Of a stretch of 64,000 nt of DNA, positions 1 through 11,641 are shown piece after piece. Position 1 is the stretch's first letter. Every line of letters starts with the position of its first letter. The stretch spans positions 744,001 through 808,000 of the forward strand of contig JBCAMK010000009.1 of the NCBI GenBank assembly GCA_038503065.1. The letters run 5' to 3'. The stretch is from Paragyromitra xinjiangensis (taxonomy: Eukaryota > Ascomycota > Pezizomycetes > Pezizales > Discinaceae). Made by a program: the position numbers and the translations under genes. A model generated the notes under the pieces. That model had not been told where the DNA came from. It saw only the letters and a list, made by a program, of their open reading frames with translations, and did no database searches.

Positions 1-2407
1 CCAAAAGCAATCTATATAGCTTGAATATCCGCCAAATAAGCAAGAGCCTATGAAACAGCTGAAACAGTGGGGCACGAAGGGAAGCCTGTATTAGGAAACC
101 GAATACTAGTAGTAGTATCTCCGACGCTGGAAACCGGGTGAGAAGGTGTGATTCACCGAGTTGGGATACCCTGGGTTTTCTTGTGTCTTCTGCACTGTTC
201 TAGTTGTCGAGATTAATTGGTTAGTCGAGGTGCCTGTGAAGTATGCAGAAATAGATTCTCAGTTTTGTTGCAATTAAAACCATAGATTTTTTAAGTGCAC
301 CAATATCACTTTTAACTTTTTGGTTTGTGCTACCCTCCTTAGCACTTCAAATTAAAGAACCAAAATGGTAGGATACTACTTGTAGAGGTCTAAGTAGTTA
401 CCCCCAGAGTAAGATACTGATTTAGGACCGTGGCTCAGGGCTTTCTTCCGGGGTTGATGGGATTCTCTGTAGAGTAGTTCCTGGCCCTACCGTCCCTGCC
501 GTCCATAGGCCTAGAGTACAAGATCTTGGGGGAACTGGTGACACACAAAGGAGTCATAGGACATGGAACCAGCATTCTGCTGAATCTAGTTACCTTGCTT
601 GGAGCTCTTCCCTTGGTGGTTCTCGGGGCCTTTATAACGAGCTAGGTCAGATACTGGTTCTTCCTCGTCTTTATTTTTGTTATGAAATTCTTCAGCCTTA
701 GTTTAGCTGGTAAACTCTTGCTGTAACATGGTAAGACTATACCAATCCACATTCAACAACCTGGATCCTTATTACTCATGCAAACAGTGTATACGAGAGT
801 GTTAGGATTCCTCGAGGGTGCCATTAACAATTAGGGCCGCAGCCTAGAGCCGGTTTCTCTAAAGTGGAGGCGAGCTTCTCTCTTGGACTTTTTGTGGTAT
901 TAGAATCTAATTCTATAGGAGTCGGTAGCTCAATCATGGAATTTAGTATCTAAACACCATATTTCTAGTATATAACGAGCGCTAATGTCGATATTATGTG
1001 TTTGATTGTACGCTCGAATCGAGGATGTTACTACTTGTGATTCTATATTTTCATTAAGGTTAGTAGCTGCATAAAGAACAGAAATTGTGTACTAGTTCAC
1101 ACCAAGACATGATTTTTACCCCAAGTTTAATGGATACCATTGGCGGGGCAAAAAAAGAAACTATCCGACGATGCTATGTTTCTTTTTGTGGCTTTATTCA
1201 ATCAGAATTGGGAAATCCAATCCTTATGATTTGCTTTAGGTTTACGTTAAGTATGCTTTGGATTGGAAGCTGTTGGGTTGAAAATATAAGGCTGTCGTTG
1301 TCGTCGTCGCGGACCGTTCCTGGCCGTCACTTCAACCTAGTTGGGTTTGTAGCATAACATGACAGCGATTAATTCGTGTTGACAAACCAGAAGCATTAGC
1401 AGGGATTGTTCCAGTATCGAATCAAATCCTCCTGGCGCTTTCGCATAGTTCCCAATGGCTGATAACTTATCTTCCTCGTGAGGCCTTAGATCTAAAGTTG
1501 GAGCGGAGACAATGCAGTTCTCTTCCCACAGGTCTGTAGACGCCAGGACCGATTCAGATGTTCAGTAGGACTGCAGGAGAAACTGTGTTTGGAATGGTAT
1601 TTCGAGCTCTTCTGCTTGCCGGTGGTGGGCGTCAAATTGTGGGAGGATTGTTTGTGGACATGACATTACGTTACTGGAAGGTTGTAGGAAGAAGCTGCAT
1701 CGGAGGAGAAGAAGGCTTTTGGGCTCGGTGGGGCAATGTGTCCCTGCAAAACAAAGTCGTTTGGTGGGGTTGCGGCTGGTATAAGCAATGCCAAGACAAA
1801 CTAGACCAATCCGCGTGAAGTTGAGCAGAAGGCGGGAAAAAAAAAGTAGAAAGGAAACCCTCAAGGGACAGTCAGGGTGAAATGGCGATAGGGCAGAAGA
1901 CTGCGTTGAAGTAAACTGAAGAGATTCTCTTTGACCATCCGAATAGCCCGACATTATTGGTCTCGACCTTTCGTATTTATCCCTCTCGTGTCCCCTGGTC
2001 GTGCAGCAGCTGATTCCCCTCCTCTCGCGTCTGTGGTGCTCTCGAACACCGACGCAGTCTAAACGCACACTACACTACATACCAGACCTAGGCGTCTCAC
2101 TCACATACGCACGTCAGAAAACACATCTACAACACATACCACATCCCTCTCTTCTTCCTCTATCTTCATCCTTCTCTCACCCATCTCTCCTCGCCTCTCC
2201 ATCGTTCATCTTCTCATCCCCCTCATCCTCCTCGCTCATTCGTTCACCGTTAATCCTACCAAGGTTTTTACTAGCCTATCCAGCAAGTGACATCTAACGA
2301 AGGGTGTTCTTCCTTTCCTTTATCATATTTTTTCCTTTCCTTTCCTTAACCAGCTGGATCCTCAGTCGCCCCACTATACCCACCGACACGTATACAAGCG
2401 GCCGCAA
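1..2407. other. Gene-free left flank and karyopherin upstream region
   Basis: No coding region can be supported in the first 2.4 kb; the short open frames here overlap one another on both strands, lack family resemblance and have no splice partners. The last 300 bases are the promoter and leader of the karyopherin gene. Confidence 0.6.
2145..2255 (+). promoter_or_regulatory. Pyrimidine-rich (CT) promoter tract
   Basis: An almost uninterrupted run of C and T, with many TCTC and TCCTC blocks, lies about 150-260 bases before the start codon at 2408. Such CT tracts commonly mark transcription start regions of strongly expressed filamentous-fungal genes. The position fits the karyopherin promoter or leader; the actual start site is not visible. 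Confidence 0.5.
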
Positions 2408-5400
2408 ATGTCCCAACTACCCCCCAACGCCATGGCGGCTCTTCAGCAGCTTCTCGGGGCTCTCGCGTCGAGCGATAATACTAGCCGGGCCCAGGCAGAA
2501 GAGAGCTTGAATAACGAATGGATTGCTGCCAGGCCAGATATGTTACTGTCTGGGCTTGCTGAACGAGCTAGAGTTGCAGACGACCCTGTCGTAAGTTTCC
2601 CTTCACTCCCCTCCCCCTCCTTCTATTTCCCCCCACCGTGAGCAGCCTCGTTCTACCATACCCCCTGTCTACCTTATTACCTTACTGGCCTTTCCGCTAT
2701 TCCCAAAATGGCATTTATTTGTTTTTTTATTATCGAGCACAACAACCCCACCACTCACCATTTTATCCCGAATTACCCAACTGAGTTTATTGATAATGGA
2801 AAAAAAACAAAATCCTGCAATAAATGACGAAATTCAAATTAATTAATTGGCCCTCGGGAGTGCATAGTCTCGGTCTTTTGCGGCAGTGCTCTTTCGACGA
2901 ATAGCGGCCAAGACCCAAACGAAGGAAGGGCAACCTCAGGAGCTATTCCTGACACTAAGCCCGGGTGTAAAGCTGTACATAAGGGGACTGTTGCTAGAGT
3001 GTTTCGCTGAGGAAACGGAGAAGTCGGCGAGGAACAAGGTTGGCGATGCAGTTGCAGAAGTGGCGAGGCAGTTGAGTGATGCGGGTATGTATTTTAGCGC
3101 AAAATTCCGTTTCATCTTCCGTTGCTATGGTGTAACATTTGGTTTTTTTTGAGTGGATACTGATTTGATTGGGATATTTAGATGAACAATGGCCGGAGCT
3201 TCTAAACGCCCTGTTCCTGGCAAGCAAAATGCCTGACGCGAGTCATCGGGAAGGAGCTTTCAGGATTTTTGCTACCACCCCCGGGATCATCGAAAAACAG
3301 CATGGGGAGGTTGTACAGAAAGTTTTTATTTCTGGTTTCGAGGATTCAGACATGAATGTGCGACTGGCGGCAATGGAAGCGTTTTCTGCGTTTTTCAGGT
3401 CAATTAAGAAGGCAGCTCAGAAAATCTTCTACCCGCTTCTAACATACATCCTCAACATTCTGGTCCCCATTAAGGATAGTCAGGACACGGATAACCTCTC
3501 CAAGGCCCTCATGGCGCTCATTGATCTTGCTGAACTCGCTCCGTTGATGTTCAAGCCGCTATTTAATAATGTCGTCAAGTTTGGTATTTCAGTGGTGCAA
3601 GATAAAGATTTAGGGGATCAAGCTAGGCAAAATGCACTGGAATTGCTAGCTACGTTCGCGGATAATGCGCCTGTAATGTGCAAAAAGGACCCGATCTATA
3701 CTACGGAGATGGTAACACAGTGTTTGAGCTTAATGACGGATATTGGAAATGACGATGATGATGCGGCAGAATGGAACGACTCTGATGATGTGGGCATCCG
3801 ATTTCATTTTTTCGTGGGTGGGGTTTTTTTGGCTGGCTCGCTAATCAATAGTATGTAGCTTGATATGGATGAAAGCGACTTGAATCATGTTGCCGGTGAA
3901 CAGTGTATGGACCGCTTGGCAAACAAACTTGGTGGTTCAGTACTCCTCGCCCCAACATTCCAGTGGCTACCCAGGATGATGACATCGTCTTCATGGCGTG
4001 ATCGCCACGCTGCTTTGATGGCTATTTCGGCTATCTCCGAGGGTTGTCGGGATATGATGGAGCAAGAGTTGGATAAAATTTTGGATTTGGTGGTTCCGGC
4101 GTTGAGGGACAGTCATCCCCGTGTAAGATGGGCAGGATGCAATGCGTTGGGCCAAATGAGCACGGATTTCGCCGGTACAATGCAAGAGAAGTACCACCAA
4201 GTGGTTTTGAGCAATATTATTCCCGTCCTGGAATCCCCAGAGCCAAGGTACCAGCGATCTTGATGTGTCGGAAAAGTAAGTTACTAATCGAATTTCGGGC
4301 TTAGGGTTCAATCCCATGCTGCAGCAGCTTTGGTCAACTTCTGCGAAGAGGCCGAGAAAGAAATTTTGGAGCCGTATCTTGATGATTTGCTGCGATGTTT
4401 GTTGGCTTTGTTGACCAATGATCAAAAGCGCTATGTTCAAGAGCAGGCGTTATCTACAATTGCCACAATTGCAGATTCGGCAGAAGCTGCGTTCTCAAGA
4501 TATTATGATACGTTGATGCCTTTGTTATTTAACGTCTTGAACAGGCCGCAAAATCCTGAGCTGAAGGATCTTCGGTTGCTGAACGCTAAAGCAATGGAGT
4601 GTGCGACTTTAATCGCATTGGCTGTTGGGCGGGAAAGGCTGGGCAATGATGCGATTCAATTGGTGCAGGTGCTTGGGCGTATTCAACGTTGGTTTTCCTG
4701 CGAAGTTTGATTGTGGTCTCTTAATATTAATCATGCATAGAGAACGTGACCGATCCTGATGACCCACAAGGTTCTTACCTGCTGCACTGTTGGGGCCGTA
4801 TGTGCCGTGTGATGGGCAATGACTTCCTCCCGTATCTTCCCGCCGTTATGCCTCCCCTTTTAGAGCTTGCCAGTGCGAAGGCAGATGTTCAGTTACTTGA
4901 TGGTAAGTGATCCTCTGAAAATAGTGCATTAATGATGTGAACTAAACTATATTGCTATAGACGAAGAACATATTGCACAAGTGGAACAGGAAGAGGGCTG
5001 GGAGCTTGTTCCCGTACGGGGAAAATACATTGGTATCAAGACCTCGGCACTGGACGACAAGTACATGGCCATCGAACTCTTGGTCATATATGCCCAACAA
5101 TTGGAGGCAGCATTTGAACCATATGTCAACACTGTCATGACAAATATAGCTCTTCCTGGGCTCAGCTTTTTCTTCAACGATGCGGTTCGTGTAGCTTCGG
5201 CAAGGTGTGTTCCTCAACTTCTCAACTCAATAAAGAAGGCCCATGGACCGGCTTCTCAGCAGTTGGCCGATATCTGGCAGCCAACCATTGTCAAGATTCT
5301 TGATGTTCTTAGCTCAGAGCCTGCGGTTGATACTCTGGCTGAGCTATACCAGTGCTTCTATGAATCTGTTGAAGTTGTTGGACAGAATTGTTTAAGCCAA

Positions 5401-6389
5401 GAATTGATGGCTACCTTTATCGCTCGTGCAGAAAATGCTCTCATTGAGTATCAGGGACGGGTAGCTGGCCGATTAGAGGAATCCAGCAAACCCGAGGAAG
5501 AGCGGGAAGATACTGATGAGATGCTCTACGCGATTGAAGACGACCAGACCCTTCTTTCAGACATGAATAAGGCCTTCCACACGGTCTTCAAGAACCAGGG
5601 TATATCATTTTTACCACAATGGGAACGGTTGCTACCATACTACAATGCCTTCATCACAAACCCCGACCCAACCCAGCGGCAGTGGGCCCTCTGCATAATG
5701 GATGACGTCCTCGAATTCTGCGGACAGGAGGCTTGGAAATACCAGGTCCACTTTGTCCAACCCCTCATTGATGGACTGTCCGACAACATACCAGCCAACA
5801 GACAAGCAGCTGCCTACGGCGTCGGTATCGCTGCAAAGAACGGTGGCCCAATATTCTCCGAGTTTGTAGCAGCTACCATCCCAAAGTTGTTTGAAGTAAC
5901 GTGCCACCAGCATGCCAGAGCTGATGACCATGTGTTTGCTACGGAAAACGCGTGCGCAAGTATTGCAAAGATTTTACATTTCAATAACTCCAAGATTGTG
6001 GATGTGCAGGGAGTTGTACAAGCATGGATATCAACGCTGCCAATTGTGAATGATGATGAGGCGGCACCATATGCATACTCATTTTTGGCAGAATTAATTG
6101 ATGGGTAAGGGGTTTCTGCTTTGATATTTACACTCGTTCCCTTTTAAGTGGAGAAACTGACCAAGGTGAATGTAGCAAAAACCCGGCGGTTATGAACCAT
6201 GCATCTCAGATCTTTGGTTCGGTCCTGCAGGCTCTTAGCGCAGAAACTATCCAGGGACAAGTCGCAGAGAGAGTCGTCGCAGCAACAAGAAACTTGCTGA
6301 GCATGGTCGGAATCTCACCGGCCCAAATATTGGGGACGTTTCCCGTCGAACGACATGATGCGGCGAGACGCTGGTTTATGAAGATGTGA
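2408..6389 (+). CDS. PSE1: Karyopherin / importin beta-3 (Kap121/Pse1, importin-5 type)
   Basis: Nuclear import receptor that carries cargoes such as ribosomal and chromatin proteins through the nuclear pore, under RanGTP control. Eight exons: 2408-2590, 2868-3084, 3182-3789, 3859-4247, 4305-4668, 4743-4902, 4961-6104, 6176-6389, giving 1092 residues (yeast Pse1 is 1089). The chain is HEAT repeats throughout. Family-typical stretches are [15 protein letters not shown] at the start of exon 2, [17 protein letters not shown] opening exon 4, [17 protein letters not shown] in exon 5 and [20 protein letters not shown] opening exon 6. The first intron (277 nt) is far longer than the rest (57-97 nt). 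The donor of intron 3 (GTGGGC) and the acceptor of intron 5 are weak; they were chosen because they restore the conserved reading. Start codon is the first in frame, after the CT tract. Confidence 0.95.
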
Positions 6390-7648
6390 CGAAAGACGGT
6401 TTTTCTTTGTATTTCTTCATGTCAGATATGCAAGGTAAAAAGTTTGGCATGTCTTTTTTTCTTCTTCGGTAGTGATTACTTTATTTCTCCAATATGAATT
6501 TCTTTTCTTTTCTCATGTTCTGTTGCTCATGCGTTTTTCCCTCTCGATGGTTGAGATTTCTGGTTTAGAGTGGGGTTCGTTTTTTTAGTGGTGTTTGTTG
6601 GAGGGGCTGGCGGGGGCAAGGTGGGAACAGAAGTAAGGTTGGCCTATACCTCTTTGTATGTGCATGATTTGGAAAAGAACGAGTTTTCTTGCTCCCTTCC
6701 CCGATTTTGTCTTTTTGCACTTTCTGGTTTCTCTTCATGGAATGAGATGGCCGATCGGATTCCAGAGGCAGTTATCTATACATTACTCTTTGGTCAATCT
6801 AGCCTTGGCAAAAGAGAAGAGAAGAGAAAGGTAAGGAGTGTATCTTTTAAAAAGATATTTCTGGTTTCTTTTTCTTGCTTTTCGTAAGGGTAGGGGGGGA
6901 TACATAAGTTGGTAGATTTCGGAGGGAGCTGTAAGTAGCAATAATGTTTCTTTTAGTGATGATAATGATGGATGGTGAACGATGGAGTCTGAAATGGAGT
7001 CATAAATAATGAATTCAACAAGTTTTGTAGAACTGGCGTCATGAGCACGCACTCGCCTACTATCCAGTCTCCAATCTAGTCTCCAGGTCTCACATGTCAA
7101 GCCTTTTTATAGTGAACCCCGCTTGATTTTAAAGTTGGTCAAACTGACGCCTAAGTGCCGCCAAGCCGGCGGGCGGGGTGATTCATGATGATCTCCATCA
7201 GGGGTAAAGGTTCAAGCGAGAATCCAAGATCTCTGTAATTATAAAGGGAATCTCCCCTTTCAGATACGAGGACGATAATAAGCTTGTATTTCCACAGCGA
7301 CCGACCGATTTACTACAAACACGTGAACACGAGCCTATGCATGCTGTCTTGTAGGCTGATTGCTGGTTTCGCCCTATCCCAGGGCTGAGATTATTTGACA
7401 GGCGAACTGGACAACACACTTGTATGTACCCGAGAGCAGACAGCCGTGGAAGATCGCTGTGCCGTAGCAAGATTGATTATCACGCAGCTTTCCTGCTTGC
7501 TTTTGAACATCAACCAACCAACCCAACTTGAGGATTCAAACAACCACGCGCGGGATATGACATGATTTGATACCCTTCTTCCCTCATTTTGTTGCTTTTT
7601 TCCTTTTTATTTTCTTTAAGAATAACCCCGGAAGGGCGGCTGCGAGTT
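6390..7648. other. Intergenic region between karyopherin and hypothetical gene
   Basis: About 1.26 kb with the 3' end of the karyopherin gene (T-rich stretches just after the stop) and the upstream region of the next gene. Open frames here are short and look accidental. No repeat or RNA gene recognised. Confidence 0.5.
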
Positions 7649-8873
7649 ATGAGTAGTGGAGGAGCACTGATCGCACGTAGCAAGGAGGAAGAGGAAGAGG
7701 AGCAAGTTATCTCTTCACTGCACGTGTCGTCATATTCAACGTCTATCAATACCGCGATGGCTACTGTCACCGCTATTAGCACTGCGGCAGTGAACCAACC
7801 TACGCGCCCAAGTTTCTTCTCCCCCCAGAAACGTAAACGCGACGCCTCCCCGCTTGATGCCCCTGAGACACCATGGCGACTCCAGTATGGTTTAGTCCGG
7901 CAGCAGCAAGATGAAGAGGATGATGGCCAAGGTGAAGAGAAGGTGGAGGTGGAGGTGAAGGTGGGTGATGAGGATGAAGCTCCAGTTCTATCGGGCCAGG
8001 TGTCCCCAGGATCAAATAAGCTAGCGAGCCAGCTTTCAGATTTGAATCTGAGCGGGAAACTAATTGTTGGGGGAGGAGATTTTGAGATGAACACAACTAC
8101 GATGATTACGGAAGAAGAGGGGCCAGCAGCAAAGAAAGTGAAGCGGAAAGGAAGGGCTGGGATGGTGAACGGGAAGAAAAAAGTCACCGTTACCATGGCA
8201 GATACAAGCACTGAGGATGGGGACGAGGATGGGGACGGAGGGGACATAGGGCTTGAGATCGCTGGTATGGGACGAAAGGAGAAAAACACCGAGAACGGGA
8301 ACGAGAAGCATATACTCAACGGCTCTGCGCCTCGCTCCCGACCTCGTCTCCGCTCGCCGCCGCTCTCAAAAACTAAGGACTCTGACGCTAGTGACAACGA
8401 CGGTGCCGCCACGGTTGACGAGAGTGACGATGCAGACTCTGATGACCCAGAACAACTGGGAATCGGATATCGACCAACCCCTACCCAGCGTTATGTACGG
8501 TCCCAAAAGCGTATGCAGCAGGTATGTAAATCCTAGGACCTTTTTTCATAGAATTTTCATCTGTAGAATTGTCATCATGAGAGCAGTTAGCTAATATGAC
8601 CTCATACGTTCTCCCTAGATCAAAGAATACAAAGCACGCATATCGAAAGAAGCACGCGAGAAACGCAGCGAGTCACGGCGGAGAAGGAGGAGTTTCCCAA
8701 GCCTATATGCCACGACGACGACGGCGACAGCGACAACGGGCCCAGACGCAGCGAATGGAGACGAGGAAGGTGCGAGAAGGAAGGCAGTACATTTCAATCT
8801 GGAGCCGGTGATAGTTAAGGAGATGTCAGAAGCTGCTATAATGCAGGATGGATTGCCGCAGTTGCCAGATTAG
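7649..8873 (+). CDS. Conserved fungal hypothetical protein, acidic with basic C-terminal motif
   Basis: Two exons, 7649-8521 and 8619-8873 (intron 97 nt, GTATGT donor), give 375 residues from the methionine of MSSGGALIARS. An in-frame ATG 20 codons earlier (7589) would add a hydrophobic stretch rich in L and F and is less likely. The protein is mostly disordered: runs of E and D, a KRKR patch followed by DASPLDAPETPWRLQYGL, and KKVKRKGR, which resembles a nuclear signal. Around the splice junction sits a short ordered-looking block, GIGYRPTPTQRYVRSQKR then KEYKARISKEAREKRSESR. I recall similar blocks in uncharacterised Pezizomycotina proteins, but know no function. A 300-codon antisense frame is a by-product of the biased composition. 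Nuclear location is an inference. Confidence 0.75.
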
Positions 8874-9368
8874 CTGAAGCTTGCAAACGGCAGCAAACAC
8901 CCCGAACTTAATATTCTCTTACCTACTCATTTTAGATGGTTTGCTTTTTTATTTATTTCTCTTTTGGCTTGGGAATTTGTTCTTGGTTTTGGCTTTTGAC
9001 TACATGTACATGTAGTAGTGAGGGACTTGGCGTTGATGGTTAGTTGGAGACATTTATGGTACTTTTGATTCTCGAGTGTATATTTAACTAGTGGCAGGCT
9101 CAGAGACTGATTTTGGATATGTGGTTGTTTATTTGTAATTGGTGTAGGTTATTTACCACTCAATATCTCTTGTTTACCTCTATTTTTTGCAGCAAGTCAG
9201 TCTGGTGCAATATGATATTTTCCCCCCCACGCAAGTCAATAACGCCCCAGCCCTCCATCCCCATTAGGTCTCCACGAAAACAGAAATCACGACGCCAGCA
9301 ATATTTACAGCTAATATACATATCTGCCCCCTCCCCTTTACCCACCCTCCCCTGAAGGCGCTGTCGGT
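8874..9368. other. Convergent 3' intergenic region
   Basis: Spacer between the ends of the hypothetical gene (+) and COX20 (-). It contains a perfect 16-base palindrome at 9000-9015 made of two overlapping TACATGTA octamers. Otherwise T-rich termination sequence on both sides. Confidence 0.5.
9000..9015. repeat. 16-bp perfect palindrome (overlapping TACATGTA)
   Basis: CTACATGTACATGTAG reads the same on both strands. It contains two TACATGTA octamers overlapping by two bases and lies in the convergent spacer just after the hypothetical gene. The octamer recurs elsewhere in the window. Confidence 0.8.
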
Positions 9369-9973
9369 TCACCAGAACTTATACCATGGCCTCATCGCCT
9401 TCAGTCTCGCTACTTCCGCAGCAGCAGCCCGTTCCTCCGCCTTCCTTTCCTCCCGTTCTCGCTTCTCCTTCATCTGCCTCTCTCGTTCTATCTTCCGCCT
9501 ATCAATAATCTCGACGGCTCGCTGCATTCCCGCCTTCTCTCTGTACCGCCGGTACTGGCAGAACTCATAGGTAGCTAAGGAAGCAATAGTAAAGGTACCG
9601 GCAGCCCAGTTGGTAGCACGAGGGATTGGAGCTGGGAAGAGTCAGCTGGCTGTTTAATTGAGGTGAAAATGAAAAGTAGCGGGTAGGTACCCCCGAGAAC
9701 AAGCCTCAACCCCCCAAAAGCAAACCCAGTCCCAATCCCATATAGTAGCGAATTCCTCACACAAGGTTGCATATGCACCGTTTTAAAGTCCTCCAACGCA
9801 ATGCTCTTGACGGCGTCTGTAACCGTCGCGGCTGGTGGTCGGGCACCATATTCATTTGCGGGACTTGGTGGAGTGGGTGTGTATTGGGTCTTTTTTTCTG
9901 GGGTCTTGGGGATTTCTCGAGCGGTCTCGGCAGTGTCTCTGGCGTCTTCTGCCATCTTTTGGTTGCTGTTCAA
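9369..9973 (-). CDS. COX20: Cytochrome c oxidase assembly protein COX20
   Basis: Inner-membrane chaperone for Cox2 during cytochrome oxidase assembly. Two exons on the minus strand, 9973-9691 and 9631-9369 (59-nt intron), encode 181 residues. The conserved core begins with EDFKTVHMQPCVRNSLLYGI, runs through the first membrane segment (GIGTGFAFGGLRLVLGG), crosses the splice into APIPRATNWAAGTF and the second membrane segment, then TYEFCQYRRYREKAGM. The C-terminal third is charged and probably a coiled coil (many E, R and K), ending in MRPWYKFW. Two closely spaced membrane helices with this CVRNSLLYG...NWA...YE.C pattern are diagnostic of the Cox20/FAM36A family. The N-terminal part is proline- and threonine-rich. 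It converges on the neighbouring hypothetical gene. Confidence 0.9.
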
Positions 9974-10853
9974 TGCTGGGTTTTAGGAATGACGTTTCTT
10001 TTTTTTCGGCGGGGCAGGGAGAGACATAGCGTCATTGTTTTCTCTGCTCAAAAGCGAGTGGGGGTTGACGAAGATTACATAAGCGAAGATTAACTGACCA
10101 TTTGATTTTGGGCAGTGCTGAAGGTAAAGTTGCGTGATTTATTACGAACTCATCTTATTGGTGATTTGAAACTTTCCTCACTAAGAATTCCCACGAAATA
10201 CATCACGGGTGATAGTGCGTGATGGAAATCTGATTTTTGTACTTGGCTTTCTCTTTTACAGCCTCATTTGCCCTAGCTTATTCAGAACTACTCACATGTA
10301 TAACTTAATACCGTCACTTTAATCGGCTCACCCACGGAGTGTTCGACGTAGCATCATACGGTAGGTGCCTAGCCAGATGGAAATGCTACTGCGTATGTAT
10401 GTTAAAGGTTCATGTAACGTTCCAGAATTAGCCCAGCATTCCCCAGGATACCGCACCAATACTATATCAATTACAGAACCCCTTTTAGTACTACGATTTT
10501 AGAAGGTATCATTCCGTGAAGCCCATGAATCAGCCAGTGAGGATCATGACTTCCGATTGTGGCTTTGGGATAGTGTTGGGCACGAGCCGCGCTTGACACG
10601 TTTCACGAGTCATGACTGATTTTTGTGATTCCGTAAGGCACTGACCGCAGGGTGATACCTCTGAACTGAACCTCTTGAACCCCCCCGCTGAGCGTAAGGT
10701 ACTACATTTGTTTCTAAACCCTTGTTATGCACCAGGCACTGTTACTTCTAGCTGTTATCAAGTGCGGAATCCTGCCGTTCCTAGACCCCCGCTTTCTAAA
10801 CTCCGCTGTTTCCAAGCCCCCGCCGTTGCTGGAAATGATTGATGAAGTCATCA

Positions 10854-10895
10854 TCACTCACTCACTCACTCACTCACTCACTCACTCGCTCGCTC
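10854..10895. repeat. Tetranucleotide microsatellite (TCAC)n
   Basis: About nine tandem copies of TCAC/CACT, decaying into CGCT units at the right end. Simple-sequence repeat in intergenic DNA, with no sign of coding use. Confidence 0.9.
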
Positions 10896-11377
10896 ATGAT
10901 TATCCATACACGCATCTAGCCCTTTGGGCCATGGTGGATCATTACTGATGTCCCACTAGTATTATATTAGTGTATTACTATGCCGCGACCGGGAAGTTCG
11001 TCTTTGGTGATTTGGGAGCCCATGAGCCGCGTTCGACTCGTGCCTAGCACTACTCCGAAGGCAGAAATTTGAGACGAGCATACAGGCTTCCAGGGGCGCT
11101 ACCTGTGTTGGAGTATACTTCCTAATTCGGGAGCATGTGTGAACAAAGCAACGAACGAAGGGAGCCGGCAGTCGACCTTTGTACTCAGGAGACAGGGGCT
11201 TTCACAGTATGTACCAAGTTCATCTGTTATCATAATTAATTAAGTCTCTATTTTTTCACATATATAGATAGGGATGTACTGCCAGCCTCTAGTGATCAAG
11301 CATGTGTTGGGGTTGCTTCCTAATATGGGTGACCTCTCGGGCGTGTGGCTTCGGGGTCGGGAATGGTTGAGAGACAG

Positions 11378-11410
11378 GTGCTCGAGCACACGAGTGCTCG
11401 GGTACCCGAG
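11378..11410. repeat. Two adjacent perfect palindromes
   Basis: GTGCTCGAGCAC (11,378-11,389) and CTCGGGTACCCGAG (11,397-11,410) are each perfectly palindromic and separated by seven bases. They lie about 230 bases before the CCCH gene start and could be dimeric factor sites or remnants of a hairpin. No factor is recognised. Confidence 0.6.
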
Positions 11411-11641
11411 AGAGCTACTACACGAGTATTTAGATAGGGTTCGTTACCGTTCGTACTGCCCACCTCTAGCAAGCAAGCAATCGAGTCTTCTATTCCTCCC
11501 TACGTGCTCCAATATTACAACGACGTGTGGCCGCCGGAGACGAGTGACGGGCTGTGCACCAGAAGGCTTGGCATCGCATCAGATGGTATGACTTTAACGC
11601 CACGCTTTCAACGGCTCTCCCGAAGTTTGCTATCTGAAAAA

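Larger units (their letters stand above)
9974..11641. other. Intergenic region with microsatellite and palindromes
   Basis: Shared upstream region of COX20 (-) and the CCCH gene (+). Holds a TCAC microsatellite (10,854-10,895) and two adjacent perfect palindromes (11,378-11,410). No gene supported. Confidence 0.5.

Noticed and set aside
7510..8412. 300-codon open frame antisense to the hypothetical gene
   Set aside because: It mirrors the acidic and repetitive composition of the plus-strand protein, giving serine- and proline-rich nonsense. The plus-strand frame has a clean intron and a conserved C-terminal block.
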